Source of the DNA: Chloroflexota bacterium
GTDB lineage: Bacteria > Chloroflexota > Dehalococcoidia > Lucifugimonadales > UBA3495
NCBI GenBank assembly: GCA_028875055.1
Contig: JAPPGG010000066.1
Span: forward strand, 1 to 64,000
Length of the DNA stretch: 64,000 nt
Reading direction: 5' to 3'
The position numbers and the translations under genes were made by a program. The notes below the pieces were generated by a model. That model was not told the DNA's origin and ran no database searches. It worked only from the letters and a program-made list of their open reading frames with translations. Positions 9,201 through 16,346 of this stretch are shown here, piece by piece (position 1 is the stretch's first letter; every line of letters begins with the position of its first letter).

Positions 9201-9397
9201 CCGCCGGTTATGGGCCGAACGCCCAGGCTGACGGCCAGGCGGGCAAACTCCAGGGCCCCGCAGAGGTTGGTGTCGGTCAGGGCCAGGGTGTCGTAGCCAT
9301 ACTCCCGGGCTCGGGCAAGCAATTCATGGACGTGCGATGCCCCCAACCCGAAGGAAAAGAAGCTCTTGGCATGGAGTTCCACGTACTCGCCGGACAT
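6251..9397 (-). CDS. dnaE2: Error-prone DNA polymerase III alpha subunit DnaE2
   Basis: The 1048-residue protein is a C-family polymerase of DnaE2 length. It has an N-terminal PHP domain (about 1-200), the palm motif PDIDLDF at about 397-403 with catalytic aspartates, and a C-terminal OB fold (TVFVTIEDEEGDTQLIVWP). The PHP metal motif is degenerate: the usual H-x-H reads HAK (His9, Lys11). DnaE2 performs translesion synthesis after DNA damage together with ImuB. It lies 29 bp downstream of imuB in one operon whose promoter region carries a LexA box. ImuA, the usual third member, is not next to it. Confidence 0.95.
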   Translation of the reverse strand: MSGEYVELHAKSFFSFGLGASHVHELLARAREYGYDTLALTDTNLCGALEFARLAVSLGVRPITGGELSLADGSRLVLLARTREGYANISRLFTLANAADRREPRLDPQYLSQHASGVVLLTGGRGGPLDCLMAENRRPEALALLRDYLDWFGSGSVFVELQQNFLQGDAARNRELASLASQAGVGMVATNDVHYHSPERYRLQHALVAAKHNTTIDQALPFIHPNRHLSLKSPQGMEQLFEEYPEAVANSRRIAEECRFDLSVDLGYTLPEPEVPPGYTPDSYLEQLCREGAQRRYGSVTREVEARLQEEFKLIGLHGLAGFLLLYREIVLLAQNIMEERGLSHPETPLEERPPGRGRGSSVALLVGYLIGISHVDPLKWGLTLERFISEDTSLLPDIDLDFPRNLRDELITRVHQRFGKEYAILTGAISTYTVRGILQDVGKALGLPREELALLSKQLYSYKAEDLDQEMRELPAFRDKADAPGWRDLVRLAPQLMGAPKLLSQHVGGMILSSSPIPEMVPIRAGAMEGRYIMDWNKDSVADAGFAKIDLLSLPVLDQLEEALDLIEARDGHRPDISRIDPEDPQVYDLINQGKAKGIFLLQSPAQLNMGQRLKSRCLLDLAYQVALIRPGVGVQGSAVSQFVERYRYGASWDFDHPLEKRALERGCGIIVWQEQVVQLVMDVAGLTAAQADEMRRAFARPNNKHLIEEHWQRFLEGARERGVPGETAAKIFAKLNGQYMFPESHSHAFAVTAYQAAWLKRYHPVEFFVSLMNNQPMGFYPRETLKQDARRFGVPFLNPCVNRSLERCRPEDGSVRMGLEFIKDVGARGAEMIVTERKRGGLYLSPSDLVRRTGLKSQAIQSLVQAGAFDSLESNRRQALWNSGLDVRPGRNGQPALPLTTSDQAPQLPDFTDFERMAGEYRVMGIYPGGHLMQFVRPGLDPRVLPTTAIEFLEDGTEVLVAGWPVARQHPRGRHGTVFVTIEDEEGDTQLIVWPPVFERCKRQLSSQVILARGTVSRWDGTANVIVSDVKAIDPRVSMPDGHDWH

Positions 9398-9426
9398 TGC
9401 CTTTTACCACCCTGGTCCGGCGTACT

Positions 9427-10872
9427 CTAATGCCCCTGTTGATACCAGCGGTCTTCCCGCTGGTCCCGGAACAGGACAACCTGTCTCCCATCCTCGCGGT
9501 CCACCCGGTAGTAGGTCCTGGTGAGGGGTTTGGGCAGCCACCAGAGGTCAAAGCTCCACCGCTCGGCGATGCGGTCCACCCGGCGCCACTGGCTGCCCTG
9601 CCGGACGGCCGCCGGGCGGTGGTCCGGGTGTTCCCGCACCAGCACCGGTACCGGGGCCAGCAGGGGCCGGATGCCGCCGGTTCCCGACTGGTCCAGGGGG
9701 GCCTGAACCGCCCGCATTTCCGGCGCCGGATGCCAGGGCGCCACGTTGACCACCCGGTAAAGAGCCGAGTCTCCGGGAGCGCGGGTCTGCAACCGGCGCT
9801 CCACCTCCACCAGTTGCTGCTGCCGGGTCTCCCGCACTTCCGGCATCAGCCCCAGCTGGGACCCGGATTCCCCGGTAAAGTCGGCCAGGGTCAGGGTCAG
9901 GTCGTCAATGGGCGACTGGGGAGGTTCGGCCTCCAGGCGGCTTCGGACGATGAAGGAGGCCCGTTCCCACCGGTTTACTCCTTCCTGAAAGGCAACGGAC
10001 TTCTGCCAGGGGGCGGCGCGAAAGACAGCGCATTCCAGCAGGACTTTGCCGACGTACCGTCCGCGTATTTCCGGACGGGCGTAGGCCCGGCGCAGCAGGG
10101 TATCCACCGCCACCAGCAGCAGTTCCAGGGATGTGGAGGAAAAGGGCAGCGAGGTGCGTTCTACCACCGTCTCCTCGTGCTTGATGAGGACCAGGGGACT
10201 GTCGTCGTTGCCATTGGCCAGGGTCCAGGCCTGCCATCCCTCGTGACCGAAACGGTCCACCAGCAGGTCGGATGGCATGGCGGCAATCTGGCCCAGGGTA
10301 TGGAGGCCAAAGCGGTGCAGGGCCTCCCGGGTGCCTGCCGACATGGGCAGCAGGTCAATGGAATGGGGAGCAAGAAAGGCTACCGGATGCGGAGGGACTC
10401 GGGACGCGCTCAGGGGCCGGCTGTCGCGGGCGGCCACCAAGGCCGGGAACTTGCCCTCGCCAACGCCGATGCGGGGGTTCAGCCACCGGGGAACAGCGTT
10501 CAGCAGGGTGGTGACCAGCCGGGCTTCACCGCCGTACATTGATTCCAGCCCGTCTATGCCCACGTAGGCAGTGCCCAGGTCGGCTGCCTCCACCCGGTCA
10601 CTGACTTCCATGAGGGCGGTAAGGACTCGCCCGAACACCCGGCGGTAGTGGGAGTCATCCGCTTCCAGCACCATTGCCCCGGGGCACAACGCCAGGGCCT
10701 GTTCCAGGGTGCCCCCCGGCGCCAACGCCGCCTCTCCCTGGGAACTGTCAATCACCAGGGGACGGGAGTAATTTCGGTCAACTATAATGACCGGGACTCC
10801 CTCAAGATGGGGATTCCGCTTGACCTCAGCCTTGACCCGCAGGTGGGTAATCAGCGCACAGGCGACCTTCAT
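9427..10872 (-). CDS. imuB: ImuB-like inactive Y-family DNA polymerase
   Basis: The 481-residue protein has the Y-family fold but lacks the catalytic acids. The N-terminal Asp motif is replaced by ALITHLRVKAE, and the SIDE motif reads GIDGLESM (Asp107 kept, Glu replaced by Gly108). This loss defines ImuB, which recruits DnaE2 to the sliding clamp in the mutasome. The C-terminal half (about 330-481) includes a WWLPKPLTRTYYRVDREDGRQ-type segment typical of ImuB tails. It is the first gene of the imuB-dnaE2 operon, 51 bp from a LexA box, with its ribosome site partly inside a hairpin. Confidence 0.9.
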   Translation of the reverse strand: MKVACALITHLRVKAEVKRNPHLEGVPVIIVDRNYSRPLVIDSSQGEAALAPGGTLEQALALCPGAMVLEADDSHYRRVFGRVLTALMEVSDRVEAADLGTAYVGIDGLESMYGGEARLVTTLLNAVPRWLNPRIGVGEGKFPALVAARDSRPLSASRVPPHPVAFLAPHSIDLLPMSAGTREALHRFGLHTLGQIAAMPSDLLVDRFGHEGWQAWTLANGNDDSPLVLIKHEETVVERTSLPFSSTSLELLLVAVDTLLRRAYARPEIRGRYVGKVLLECAVFRAAPWQKSVAFQEGVNRWERASFIVRSRLEAEPPQSPIDDLTLTLADFTGESGSQLGLMPEVRETRQQQLVEVERRLQTRAPGDSALYRVVNVAPWHPAPEMRAVQAPLDQSGTGGIRPLLAPVPVLVREHPDHRPAAVRQGSQWRRVDRIAERWSFDLWWLPKPLTRTYYRVDREDGRQVVLFRDQREDRWYQQGH

Positions 10873-10877
10873 TTCTT

Positions 10878-10913
10878 CCCGGCAACGCCCAATATTGGGG
10901 CTGCGTTGCCGGG
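10878..10913 (-). promoter_or_regulatory. Hairpin overlapping the imuB ribosome-binding site
   Basis: An 11-bp perfect stem (CCCGGCAACGC with GCGTTGCCGGG) in the imuB leader ends 5 nt before the ATG. The GGG of the presumed Shine-Dalgarno sequence GGGAAG is the last part of the stem. The inner part CCCAATATTGGG is itself palindromic. The position fits control of translation or transcript processing, which is inference. Confidence 0.55.
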
Positions 10914-10922
10914 ATTAGTTTA

Positions 10923-10936
10923 CGAACTTATGTTCT
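10923..10936 (-). promoter_or_regulatory. LexA (SOS) operator of the imuB-dnaE2 operon
   Basis: The site CGAACTTATGTTCT contains the perfect GAAC-N4-GTTC core of the Gram-positive-type LexA box. It lies 51-64 bp upstream of the imuB start, exactly where an operator for an SOS-induced mutasome is expected. I found no second such site in the window, including upstream of uvrA. Confidence 0.82.
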
Positions 10937-10964
10937 AAAAGTCAATGTCTGGAAAGATTAGTGC

Positions 10965-11161
10965 TAGGGCAATCGCATGAGTGAGTAAGTTGTCATTCTG
11001 AGCTTGCCGAAGAATCTAAAATCCTCCCCACCAACTGGCTTTCGGACCCGTAGCCAGGCCGTGGGGAAGGCTTTCAGGCCCTTCGGCAAGCTCAGGGCGA
11101 CATTGCTTTGCCTTGTGGATATTTGCCGGCTATAGGACGAATCTCTCATGCGATAGCCCTG
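10965..11161 (+). mobile_element. MITE family B, copy 2 (197 bp)
   Basis: The termini are inverted repeats: TAGGGCAATCGCATGAG against CAGGGCTATCGCATGAG. The element is bracketed by a perfect 10-bp duplication AGATTAGTGC (10955-10964 and 11162-11171). A 15-bp internal inverted repeat (10998-11012 with 11081-11095) would fold into a long hairpin. It does not encode a protein. The copy at 37588-37784 has the same length and orientation. Confidence 0.9.
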
Positions 11162-11276
11162 AGATTAGTGCAGCTATGACAGGATTTTGGAGTTACTGAC
11201 AGAAGCCGGTTTGAAACTGATTTCACCTGGGGTTTAATGGAGGAAAACAGAGAAAGAAGGCTCTATGGGGAGGGCA

Positions 11277-11651
11277 ATGACCAAACTTACTGAGCAACAA
11301 AAGGCCGAACTAAAGGCTTTAGCAGAAATGTCCGACGATGAAATAGATCTCTCGGATATACCCGAGAGGGATGTCGACTGGTCCACGGCTAGACGCGGGC
11401 TCTTTTACCGGCCCGTTAAACAAGAGGCAACCATCACCCTGGACAAGTATGTCCTCGACTGGTTCGAAGAACAGGAGGTGGACGAGAAAGCCCGCCACGA
11501 GGCCATAAACGAAGTCCTCATCGAATACATCCTGGACCAGAAATTCCCCAACCGGGACAAGAACAGCCCCGAATGGGCGTGGAAACGCAACGGGGAACGC
11601 CCGGTACACCCACTGGCGCAAAAGAATCTACCCACGAATAGGAGCGAGTAG
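11277..11651 (+). CDS. BrnA-like antitoxin (DUF4415 family)
   Basis: The sequence has the BrnA layout: an acidic segment DDEIDLSDIPE, then ARRGLFYRPVKQEATITLDKYVLDWFEEQ, which resembles the ribbon-helix-helix DNA-binding portion. BrnA normally represses and neutralises the ribonuclease toxin BrnT, encoded just upstream. No BrnT gene is present here: upstream lies a MITE and downstream a terminator, so this is an orphan. The ATG at 11277 follows GGGGAGGG; an in-frame ATG at 11265 with AGAAGG upstream is also possible. The C-terminal tail after residue 95 is longer than in typical BrnA. Confidence 0.75.
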   Translation: MTKLTEQQKAELKALAEMSDDEIDLSDIPERDVDWSTARRGLFYRPVKQEATITLDKYVLDWFEEQEVDEKARHEAINEVLIEYILDQKFPNRDKNSPEWAWKRNGERPVHPLAQKNLPTNRSE

Positions 11652-11702
11652 GTTCTATTGTAACGTTATGAAATTCGTGCCCGTTCGTGGATGAGACAAA
11701 AG

Positions 11703-11740
11703 ACCGGCCCACCTGCTGTTGAACACGCAGGTGGGCCGGT
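11703..11740. terminator. Bidirectional intrinsic terminator
   Basis: A 14-bp perfect stem (ACCGGCCCACCTGC with GCAGGTGGGCCGGT) and a 10-nt loop lie between two convergent genes. TTTA follows on the plus strand, and the minus-strand transcript would read TCTTTTG after the stem, so it can serve both. Confidence 0.75.
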
Positions 11741-11787
11741 TTAATGTCCGCCGGTTCGGGCGACGGAACCGGGTAGCCGTGAAGCGG

Positions 11788-12360
11788 TTACCGGTCCATT
11801 ACCTTCATCGTATTTTCATCCGGGTTGTACTGGTAGCGGACCAGCCGGTCCAGCTTCTGGGACTCCAGGCGCACCACCAGGGCGCGGCCGCCCGTGACGT
11901 TGCGGGTGTTGTGAATTTCGCCGGGCAGAAAGAAGGCCACCGAGCCGGCGCCCTGCACAAACTGGCCGGTCTCCTTGAGCTGCAGGCGGTCAACACCCTC
12001 GCCGGGATAGAACCACCGCCACTTGGTCTGCTCGATGGAACCGTCATACACGCCATAGACCACCCAGGCATTGCCGTGGTCGTGAGGCAGGTTGTCCCGG
12101 CCGTCTTCCTGGACCGAGGCCATCAGCCAGAAACCGGGCTTGGGGTGGCCGGCTTCCTCTTCCAGGTGCAGGCTCTTGGGGCCGTAGCCGCCCTCTTCCG
12201 GCAGGTCCAGCATTTCCTCAAGCCAGCCCGGCGTGTTAATCAGGGTCTTCAGGTTGTTGGCCACGGCCTGGGCCTGGGCCATCGGGTCGTCGGTGGTGGC
12301 AAAGGTGTCACGGACGTCATCCAGAAAGGCGTCCATCGTGTAAGTGGGAGCCATAGTCAT
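11788..12360 (-). CDS. Cupin-fold protein of the cysteine dioxygenase type
   Basis: The protein (190 residues from the preferred start) has the two cupin motifs: HDHGNAWVVYGVYDG, with two metal-binding histidines, and FFLPGEIHNTRNV, with the third. The overall pattern recalls cysteine dioxygenase-like thiol dioxygenases, but the substrate is not evident. I chose the ATG at 12360 because AGGAGGT lies 5 nt upstream. A candidate promoter lies between the gene and the neighbouring MITE copy. Confidence 0.78.
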   Translation of the reverse strand: MTMAPTYTMDAFLDDVRDTFATTDDPMAQAQAVANNLKTLINTPGWLEEMLDLPEEGGYGPKSLHLEEEAGHPKPGFWLMASVQEDGRDNLPHDHGNAWVVYGVYDGSIEQTKWRWFYPGEGVDRLQLKETGQFVQGAGSVAFFLPGEIHNTRNVTGGRALVVRLESQKLDRLVRYQYNPDENTMKVMDR

Positions 12361-12401
12361 AACCGACCTCCTGATCATTCTATATATCGCATCTGTTTAT
12401 A

Positions 12402-12430
12402 ATTTTCATAGAATCTCAGACCGGTGTCAA
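12402..12430 (-). promoter_or_regulatory. Candidate promoter of the cupin gene
   Basis: A perfect -35 TTGACA (12425-12430, minus strand) is 17 bp from GAAAAT (12402-12407), a 4/6 match to the -10 consensus. The MITE insertion at 12447 lies just upstream of it and so has not disrupted it. Confidence 0.35.
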
Positions 12431-12446
12431 TTCCTGCTGAACTCGG

Positions 12447-12589
12447 GGGTGTCCGTCAAATTTTTGGGGAATGCCTGGTGGGGCCCCGTTGCAGGCCGTC
12501 GCTGTAGGGGCGCAGGGCCCTGCGCCCCTACCTTAGCTTTCGATATCTGCCCCTATCCAGTTGCTCTACCAAAATCTTGACGGACACCC
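12447..12589 (-). mobile_element. MITE family A, copy 2 (143 bp)
   Basis: By eye this is identical over all 143 positions to the reverse complement of 6027-6169. It is flanked by its own perfect 9-bp target duplication TGAACTCGG (12438-12446 and 12590-12598), so it is an independent insertion and not a duplicated block. The identity indicates recent movement. It occupies most of the gap between the cupin and ornithine cyclodeaminase-like genes. Confidence 0.93.
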
Positions 12590-12616
12590 TGAACTCGGCG
12601 CCAGTCTGAAAGGCCG

Positions 12617-13570
12617 TCAGAAGGGCAGTTCCTGCCCAATGCCCTGTTTCCGCGCCTTGTTGTAAACCAGCTGGGCCGCGGCAATGTCTTCCAGGGCCAC
12701 GCCCATGGACTCAAAAAGCGTTACGGCCTGGTCGTCGGGGCGTCCGGCCACCCGACCGGCAACCACGTCCTGCAGCTCGCACACCATGTCCCAGCGGAAC
12801 TCGCCCCGGGCCTCGGGCCACATCAGGTCGCCACATTCAATCTTGGCCTGGTCCAGGTCGTCCACCGCGATGACGGCGGACCGGAGGACGGTAGCCTCAT
12901 CCACCTCGCGTCGCATCCAGTGGTTGCCGCCGGCGGCGTTGACGTGGGTGCCGGGGGCCAGCCATTCCCCTTCAACGACCGGGTCGCGGGCGGAGGTAAT
13001 GGTTATAGCTACTGCCACGTCGGTCACACATTCCTGGGCGCTGTCCACGGGCGTCACTTCAATGTTCAACTGGTCGCTCATGCGCTGGGCGAAGGCTTCC
13101 CGCCGTTCCTGCCGGCGGCTGTAAACCTTGGCGCGCTTGATGTCCCGCACGGCGCACACGGCTTCCAACTGGGTTCGGGCCTGGAATCCGGAGCCAATAA
13201 CCCCCACGCTGTCGGCATCGGCCCGGGCCATGTAGCGGCTGGCCAGACCCGAGGCGGCGCCGGTCCGTATCTGTCCCAGGCGGCCGCCCTCCATGCATGA
13301 AAGCAGCTCGCCGGAGTTGTAGTCGTAGAGCATCACAATCATTTTCGCACCGCCGGCGAAGGAGGGATAGGCCTTGTAGCCGAATACCTGGTGGTCGGCA
13401 TCGGCGGCGGCCATAAAATGGAAGAAACCGCCGGGCATACGGATTCGCGAGCGGGGCTTGATGTCCACCTTGCCCGCTCCGGCGTGGGCAAAGGCCTCGT
13501 CGAGCACATCCACGCACTCGGCCATCGGCAGCAATTGCGCCACTTCTTGTTCGTTCAAAAACAGGGCCAT
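12617..13570 (-). CDS. Ornithine cyclodeaminase/mu-crystallin family protein
   Basis: The 317-residue protein has the family layout, with an N-terminal dimerisation domain and a Rossmann domain containing VGVIGSGFQARTQLEAV near residues 125-140. Members include ornithine cyclodeaminase, alanine dehydrogenase and ketimine reductases. Conserved SFAGGAKMIVMLYD and GRLGQIRTGAASGLA segments are present. The exact amino acid substrate is unknown. The start at 13570 is supported by GGAGGATAT directly upstream; a longer frame to 13705 has no signal. Confidence 0.88.
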   Translation of the reverse strand: MALFLNEQEVAQLLPMAECVDVLDEAFAHAGAGKVDIKPRSRIRMPGGFFHFMAAADADHQVFGYKAYPSFAGGAKMIVMLYDYNSGELLSCMEGGRLGQIRTGAASGLASRYMARADADSVGVIGSGFQARTQLEAVCAVRDIKRAKVYSRRQERREAFAQRMSDQLNIEVTPVDSAQECVTDVAVAITITSARDPVVEGEWLAPGTHVNAAGGNHWMRREVDEATVLRSAVIAVDDLDQAKIECGDLMWPEARGEFRWDMVCELQDVVAGRVAGRPDDQAVTLFESMGVALEDIAAAQLVYNKARKQGIGQELPF

Positions 13571-13785
13571 ATATCCTCCAGGAGATTCGGGTTTTGGGCG
13601 TTGGCCGCCGCAATCGGGGGAAAGTATAGCACCAGGAACGACAATGCTGGAGGCAATCCCGCCTTTATGGGCCCATACTCCTTCCGAATCTGTGACAAAC
13701 CCCATATGCCTTTGTTAAGATTTATTTAAGAGAGTTAATTTATACCGGGCCGACCGGCCAATCCAACGACTTTCAGGTGCATGAA

Positions 13786-14781
13786 GTGAATGTTAAACCC
13801 CGCGTTTTCGTTACCCGCGAAATCACGCAGGAGGCCCTGGACCTGATTGACCAGCATGCCGACATGGAGGTGTGGCCCGATGAAGAGCCGCCGTCTCCGG
13901 AGATGCTGCGAGAAAAGGTCGCCAATACCCAGGGTGTGCTGACCAATATTATGGACCGGGTTGACGCCAAGCTGCTGGACGCCGCCCCGGGACTGAAGGT
14001 AGTCAGCCAGTTGGCGGTGGGGCTGGACAACGTGGACGTTGCCGGGGCCACCGCTCGAGGCATTCCGGTGGGGTACACGCCCGGCGTGCTGGCCAAGGCC
14101 ACCGCGGACGTGGGATTTGCCCTGCTTATGTCCGCCGCCCGGCGAATCGGCGAGAGCGACCGCTGGGTGCGTGACGGCCAATGGACCCTGGCCTTTCATC
14201 CCATGCGGTGGCTGGGGGTGGACATTCACGAAAAGACCCTGGGCATCGTCGGCCTGGGCCAGATCGGCCTGGAGATGGCCCGTCGAGGTCGCGGCTTCGA
14301 CATGCGGATCGTCTACTACTCCCGCACTCGCCGGCCGGAGCTGGAGGCCGAGTACGGCCTGGAATACGTGGACCTGCCAACCCTGCTGGCCGAGGCGGAC
14401 TTTGTTTCCCTGCACGTCCCGCTGACCGCCGAGACTCGCCATTACATCGGGGAGGCGGAGTTGCGGCAGATGAAGCCCACGTCGGTCCTGATAAACGTGG
14501 CCCGCGGGCCTGTGGTGGATTCGGCGGCGCTGTACACCGCCCTGAAGGAACGGTGGATCTATGCCGCAGGCCTGGACGTTACGGACCCAGAACCCATACC
14601 GGCCAACGACCCGCTGCTGACCCTGCCAAACGTGGTCATTTCGCCGCATGTGGGCAGCGCTTCGCTGGTTTCCCGGGGAGCGATGTGCATGCTGGCGGCG
14701 CGCAACCTGGTGGCGGGACTGGAGGGACGGCCACTGGACCGGTGCGCCAATCCCGAGGTTTATGAAATGAAGAAGAGCTGA
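13786..14781 (+). CDS. D-2-hydroxyacid dehydrogenase (glyoxylate/hydroxypyruvate reductase-like)
   Basis: This NAD(P)-dependent dehydrogenase has the dinucleotide motif GLGQIG. The catalytic triad is present as Arg in NVARGPVVD, Glu in DPEPIP and His in ISPHVGSA. The length, about 331 residues, is typical. The family interconverts 2-ketoacids and D-2-hydroxyacids; the VGLDNVD and GYTPGVLAKATAD segments resemble glyoxylate reductases. A GTG at 13786 has AGGTG six nt upstream and is preferred over the GTG at 13777. The DM13 gene follows 42 bp downstream. Confidence 0.9.
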   Translation: MNVKPRVFVTREITQEALDLIDQHADMEVWPDEEPPSPEMLREKVANTQGVLTNIMDRVDAKLLDAAPGLKVVSQLAVGLDNVDVAGATARGIPVGYTPGVLAKATADVGFALLMSAARRIGESDRWVRDGQWTLAFHPMRWLGVDIHEKTLGIVGLGQIGLEMARRGRGFDMRIVYYSRTRRPELEAEYGLEYVDLPTLLAEADFVSLHVPLTAETRHYIGEAELRQMKPTSVLINVARGPVVDSAALYTALKERWIYAAGLDVTDPEPIPANDPLLTLPNVVISPHVGSASLVSRGAMCMLAARNLVAGLEGRPLDRCANPEVYEMKKS

Positions 14782-14823
14782 GTGCGCTGAACCACTCCGA
14801 AGTTCAATACAGGGAGCCCGCGA

Positions 14824-15420
14824 ATGCGAAAGAAAAACATCATAATTATCGCTGCAATAGTTGTTCTGGTACCCGTTGCGGCCTTTGCCTGGTGGCTGCT
14901 GTCGCCCCTGTTCCTGAGCACCACGGTGGACGAAGAGTTCCCCTTTGCCGCCACGGCTGAAATTCCTGCCGATATGACCATGGCCGAAGTGGAAATGGTT
15001 ATGGAGACCATGGCAAAGATGGACCAGGAGCCAATGGTCGAGCCGATGCCTGAGATGACCGTCCAGCCCGTGGCCCTGGCTTCGGGCAGCTTCAGGGACG
15101 CCGATTCTTTCCACCGGGGCAGCGGCACGGCTACTATCTATCAAGTCCCGGACGGTGGACACGTTCTGAGATTTGAGGACTTTATGGTAACCAACGGGCC
15201 GGACCTGCGGGTGCTTTTAGCAGAACCCGGGGATCCCATGAGCCGGGATGAGCTGCAGTCCGGAGGTTATACCCACCTGGCCAAGCTGAAGGGCAACATC
15301 GGCAACCAGAATTACGAAATCCCGGCGGACATAGACCTGTCGGAGCAGAACAGCGTGATAATCTACTGCATGCCCTTCCATGTGATATTCAGCGTGGCTC
15401 CGCTGGAAAAGGCCGGGTAG
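14824..15420 (+). CDS. Membrane-anchored DM13-domain protein
   Basis: Residues 5-28 form a signal anchor. A Met/Glu-rich linker follows (about 45-80), and then a DM13 domain from about residue 85 with SGSFRDADSFHRGSGTA, TNGPDLRVLL, KGNIGNQNYEIP and the cysteine-containing YCMPFHVIFS. DM13 domains are thought to act in extracytoplasmic redox or electron transfer, possibly through that cysteine. The protein should face the cell exterior. A hairpin lies after the gene at 15465-15497. Confidence 0.85.
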   Translation: MRKKNIIIIAAIVVLVPVAAFAWWLLSPLFLSTTVDEEFPFAATAEIPADMTMAEVEMVMETMAKMDQEPMVEPMPEMTVQPVALASGSFRDADSFHRGSGTATIYQVPDGGHVLRFEDFMVTNGPDLRVLLAEPGDPMSRDELQSGGYTHLAKLKGNIGNQNYEIPADIDLSEQNSVIIYCMPFHVIFSVAPLEKAG

Positions 15421-15464
15421 TTTATCCTCGAACAAACGGGTACGGGGAAAGACCAGCGGAATGC

Positions 15465-15497
15465 GAACCGGGGCAGATCTCTCAGCTGCCCCGGTTC
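15465..15497. terminator. Hairpin between convergent genes
   Basis: A 12-bp perfect stem (GAACCGGGGCAG with CTGCCCCGGTTC) lies between the DM13 gene and the oppositely oriented isochorismatase gene. There is no clear T-run on either side, so its role as a terminator is tentative. Confidence 0.45.
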
Positions 15498-15546
15498 CTG
15501 TTCCGCTCAATGGCTGATATTGGTGGCCGTTCGTGGAGCTTTCGGG

Positions 15547-16281
15547 TCAGGCTTGGGCCTTTTCGAACCTGCCTTCTGCCAGCCACTCCAGCACGTCGGC
15601 CAGGGGCAGGACATCGGCATACTTCTGGTGCATGTCAAAGAGGTTTATGGCGTGGGTGGCCTGGTGGCGGTCAAAAACGCACTCTTCCACCACAATCATG
15701 CGGTAGCGGTTGGTGCAGCCATCAACCACGCTGGCCCTCACGCAGCCGCTGGTGCTTTCGCCGCAGGTGATGAGGGTATCAATGCCCAGGCGGGTGAGGT
15801 GCCCGGTCAGGGGAGTTCCCCAAAAGGCGCTGGGTGAGGTCTTGTACAGGACCGCCTCGCCCTCTGCCGGGGCGCACTGTTCGATTATGTCAAAGCGGCG
15901 GCGCTGCCGGTCCAGGGCAGCTTCGTCGGCCACATCCGCCTTTCGGTCGGAATTGCCGGCCGGTTGCTTCAGGGAACTCCAGGACTCCACGCCGGAACCA
16001 CTGAGACCGGTAACGTGCACCACGGGTATTCCCGCCCGGCGGCAGGCGTCCAGCAGGGTCTGGATGTGGGGTATGGCGTCCCAGGCGGCCAGACCACAGC
16101 TGCCCGGCCAGTCCTCCACGGCTTCCAGCAGGGGCTGGGGTTCGTCCCCGAATACCCACCGGTACAGGTCCACCAGCAACAGCGCCGGTCTCCGGCCAAA
16201 ACCGATCTCTTTGGGCGATGACATTGCCAGGTGCGCCCGGTCCTGTTCGGTCAGATAGGGTTCCCAAACACGTTCCGGCAT
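15547..16281 (-). CDS. Isochorismatase-like cysteine hydrolase
   Basis: The 244-residue protein belongs to the cysteine hydrolase fold of isochorismatase, N-carbamoylsarcosine amidase and nicotinamidase. The triad is Asp38 (LLLVDLY), Lys147 (LYKTSPSAF) and Cys180 (ESTSGCVRAS). The last segment most resembles N-carbamoylsarcosine amidohydrolases, so amide or ureido hydrolysis is likely. The ATG at 16281 has GGAGGT seven nt upstream. It is preceded on the same strand by the GlcD-like gene, 65 bp away. Confidence 0.88.
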   Translation of the reverse strand: MPERVWEPYLTEQDRAHLAMSSPKEIGFGRRPALLLVDLYRWVFGDEPQPLLEAVEDWPGSCGLAAWDAIPHIQTLLDACRRAGIPVVHVTGLSGSGVESWSSLKQPAGNSDRKADVADEAALDRQRRRFDIIEQCAPAEGEAVLYKTSPSAFWGTPLTGHLTRLGIDTLITCGESTSGCVRASVVDGCTNRYRMIVVEECVFDRHQATHAINLFDMHQKYADVLPLADVLEWLAEGRFEKAQA

Positions 16282-16346
16282 GTTGTTGACCTCCAACGAA
16301 GGCAGCGATGTGCCCGGGTCTATTACCGATTCCTACATTCCCATAA

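Noticed and set aside
7103-9430. A 775-codon open frame on the plus strand opposite dnaE2
   Set aside because: It is a G+C-driven antisense shadow of dnaE2; it has no domain and low-complexity Gly/Gln/His composition.
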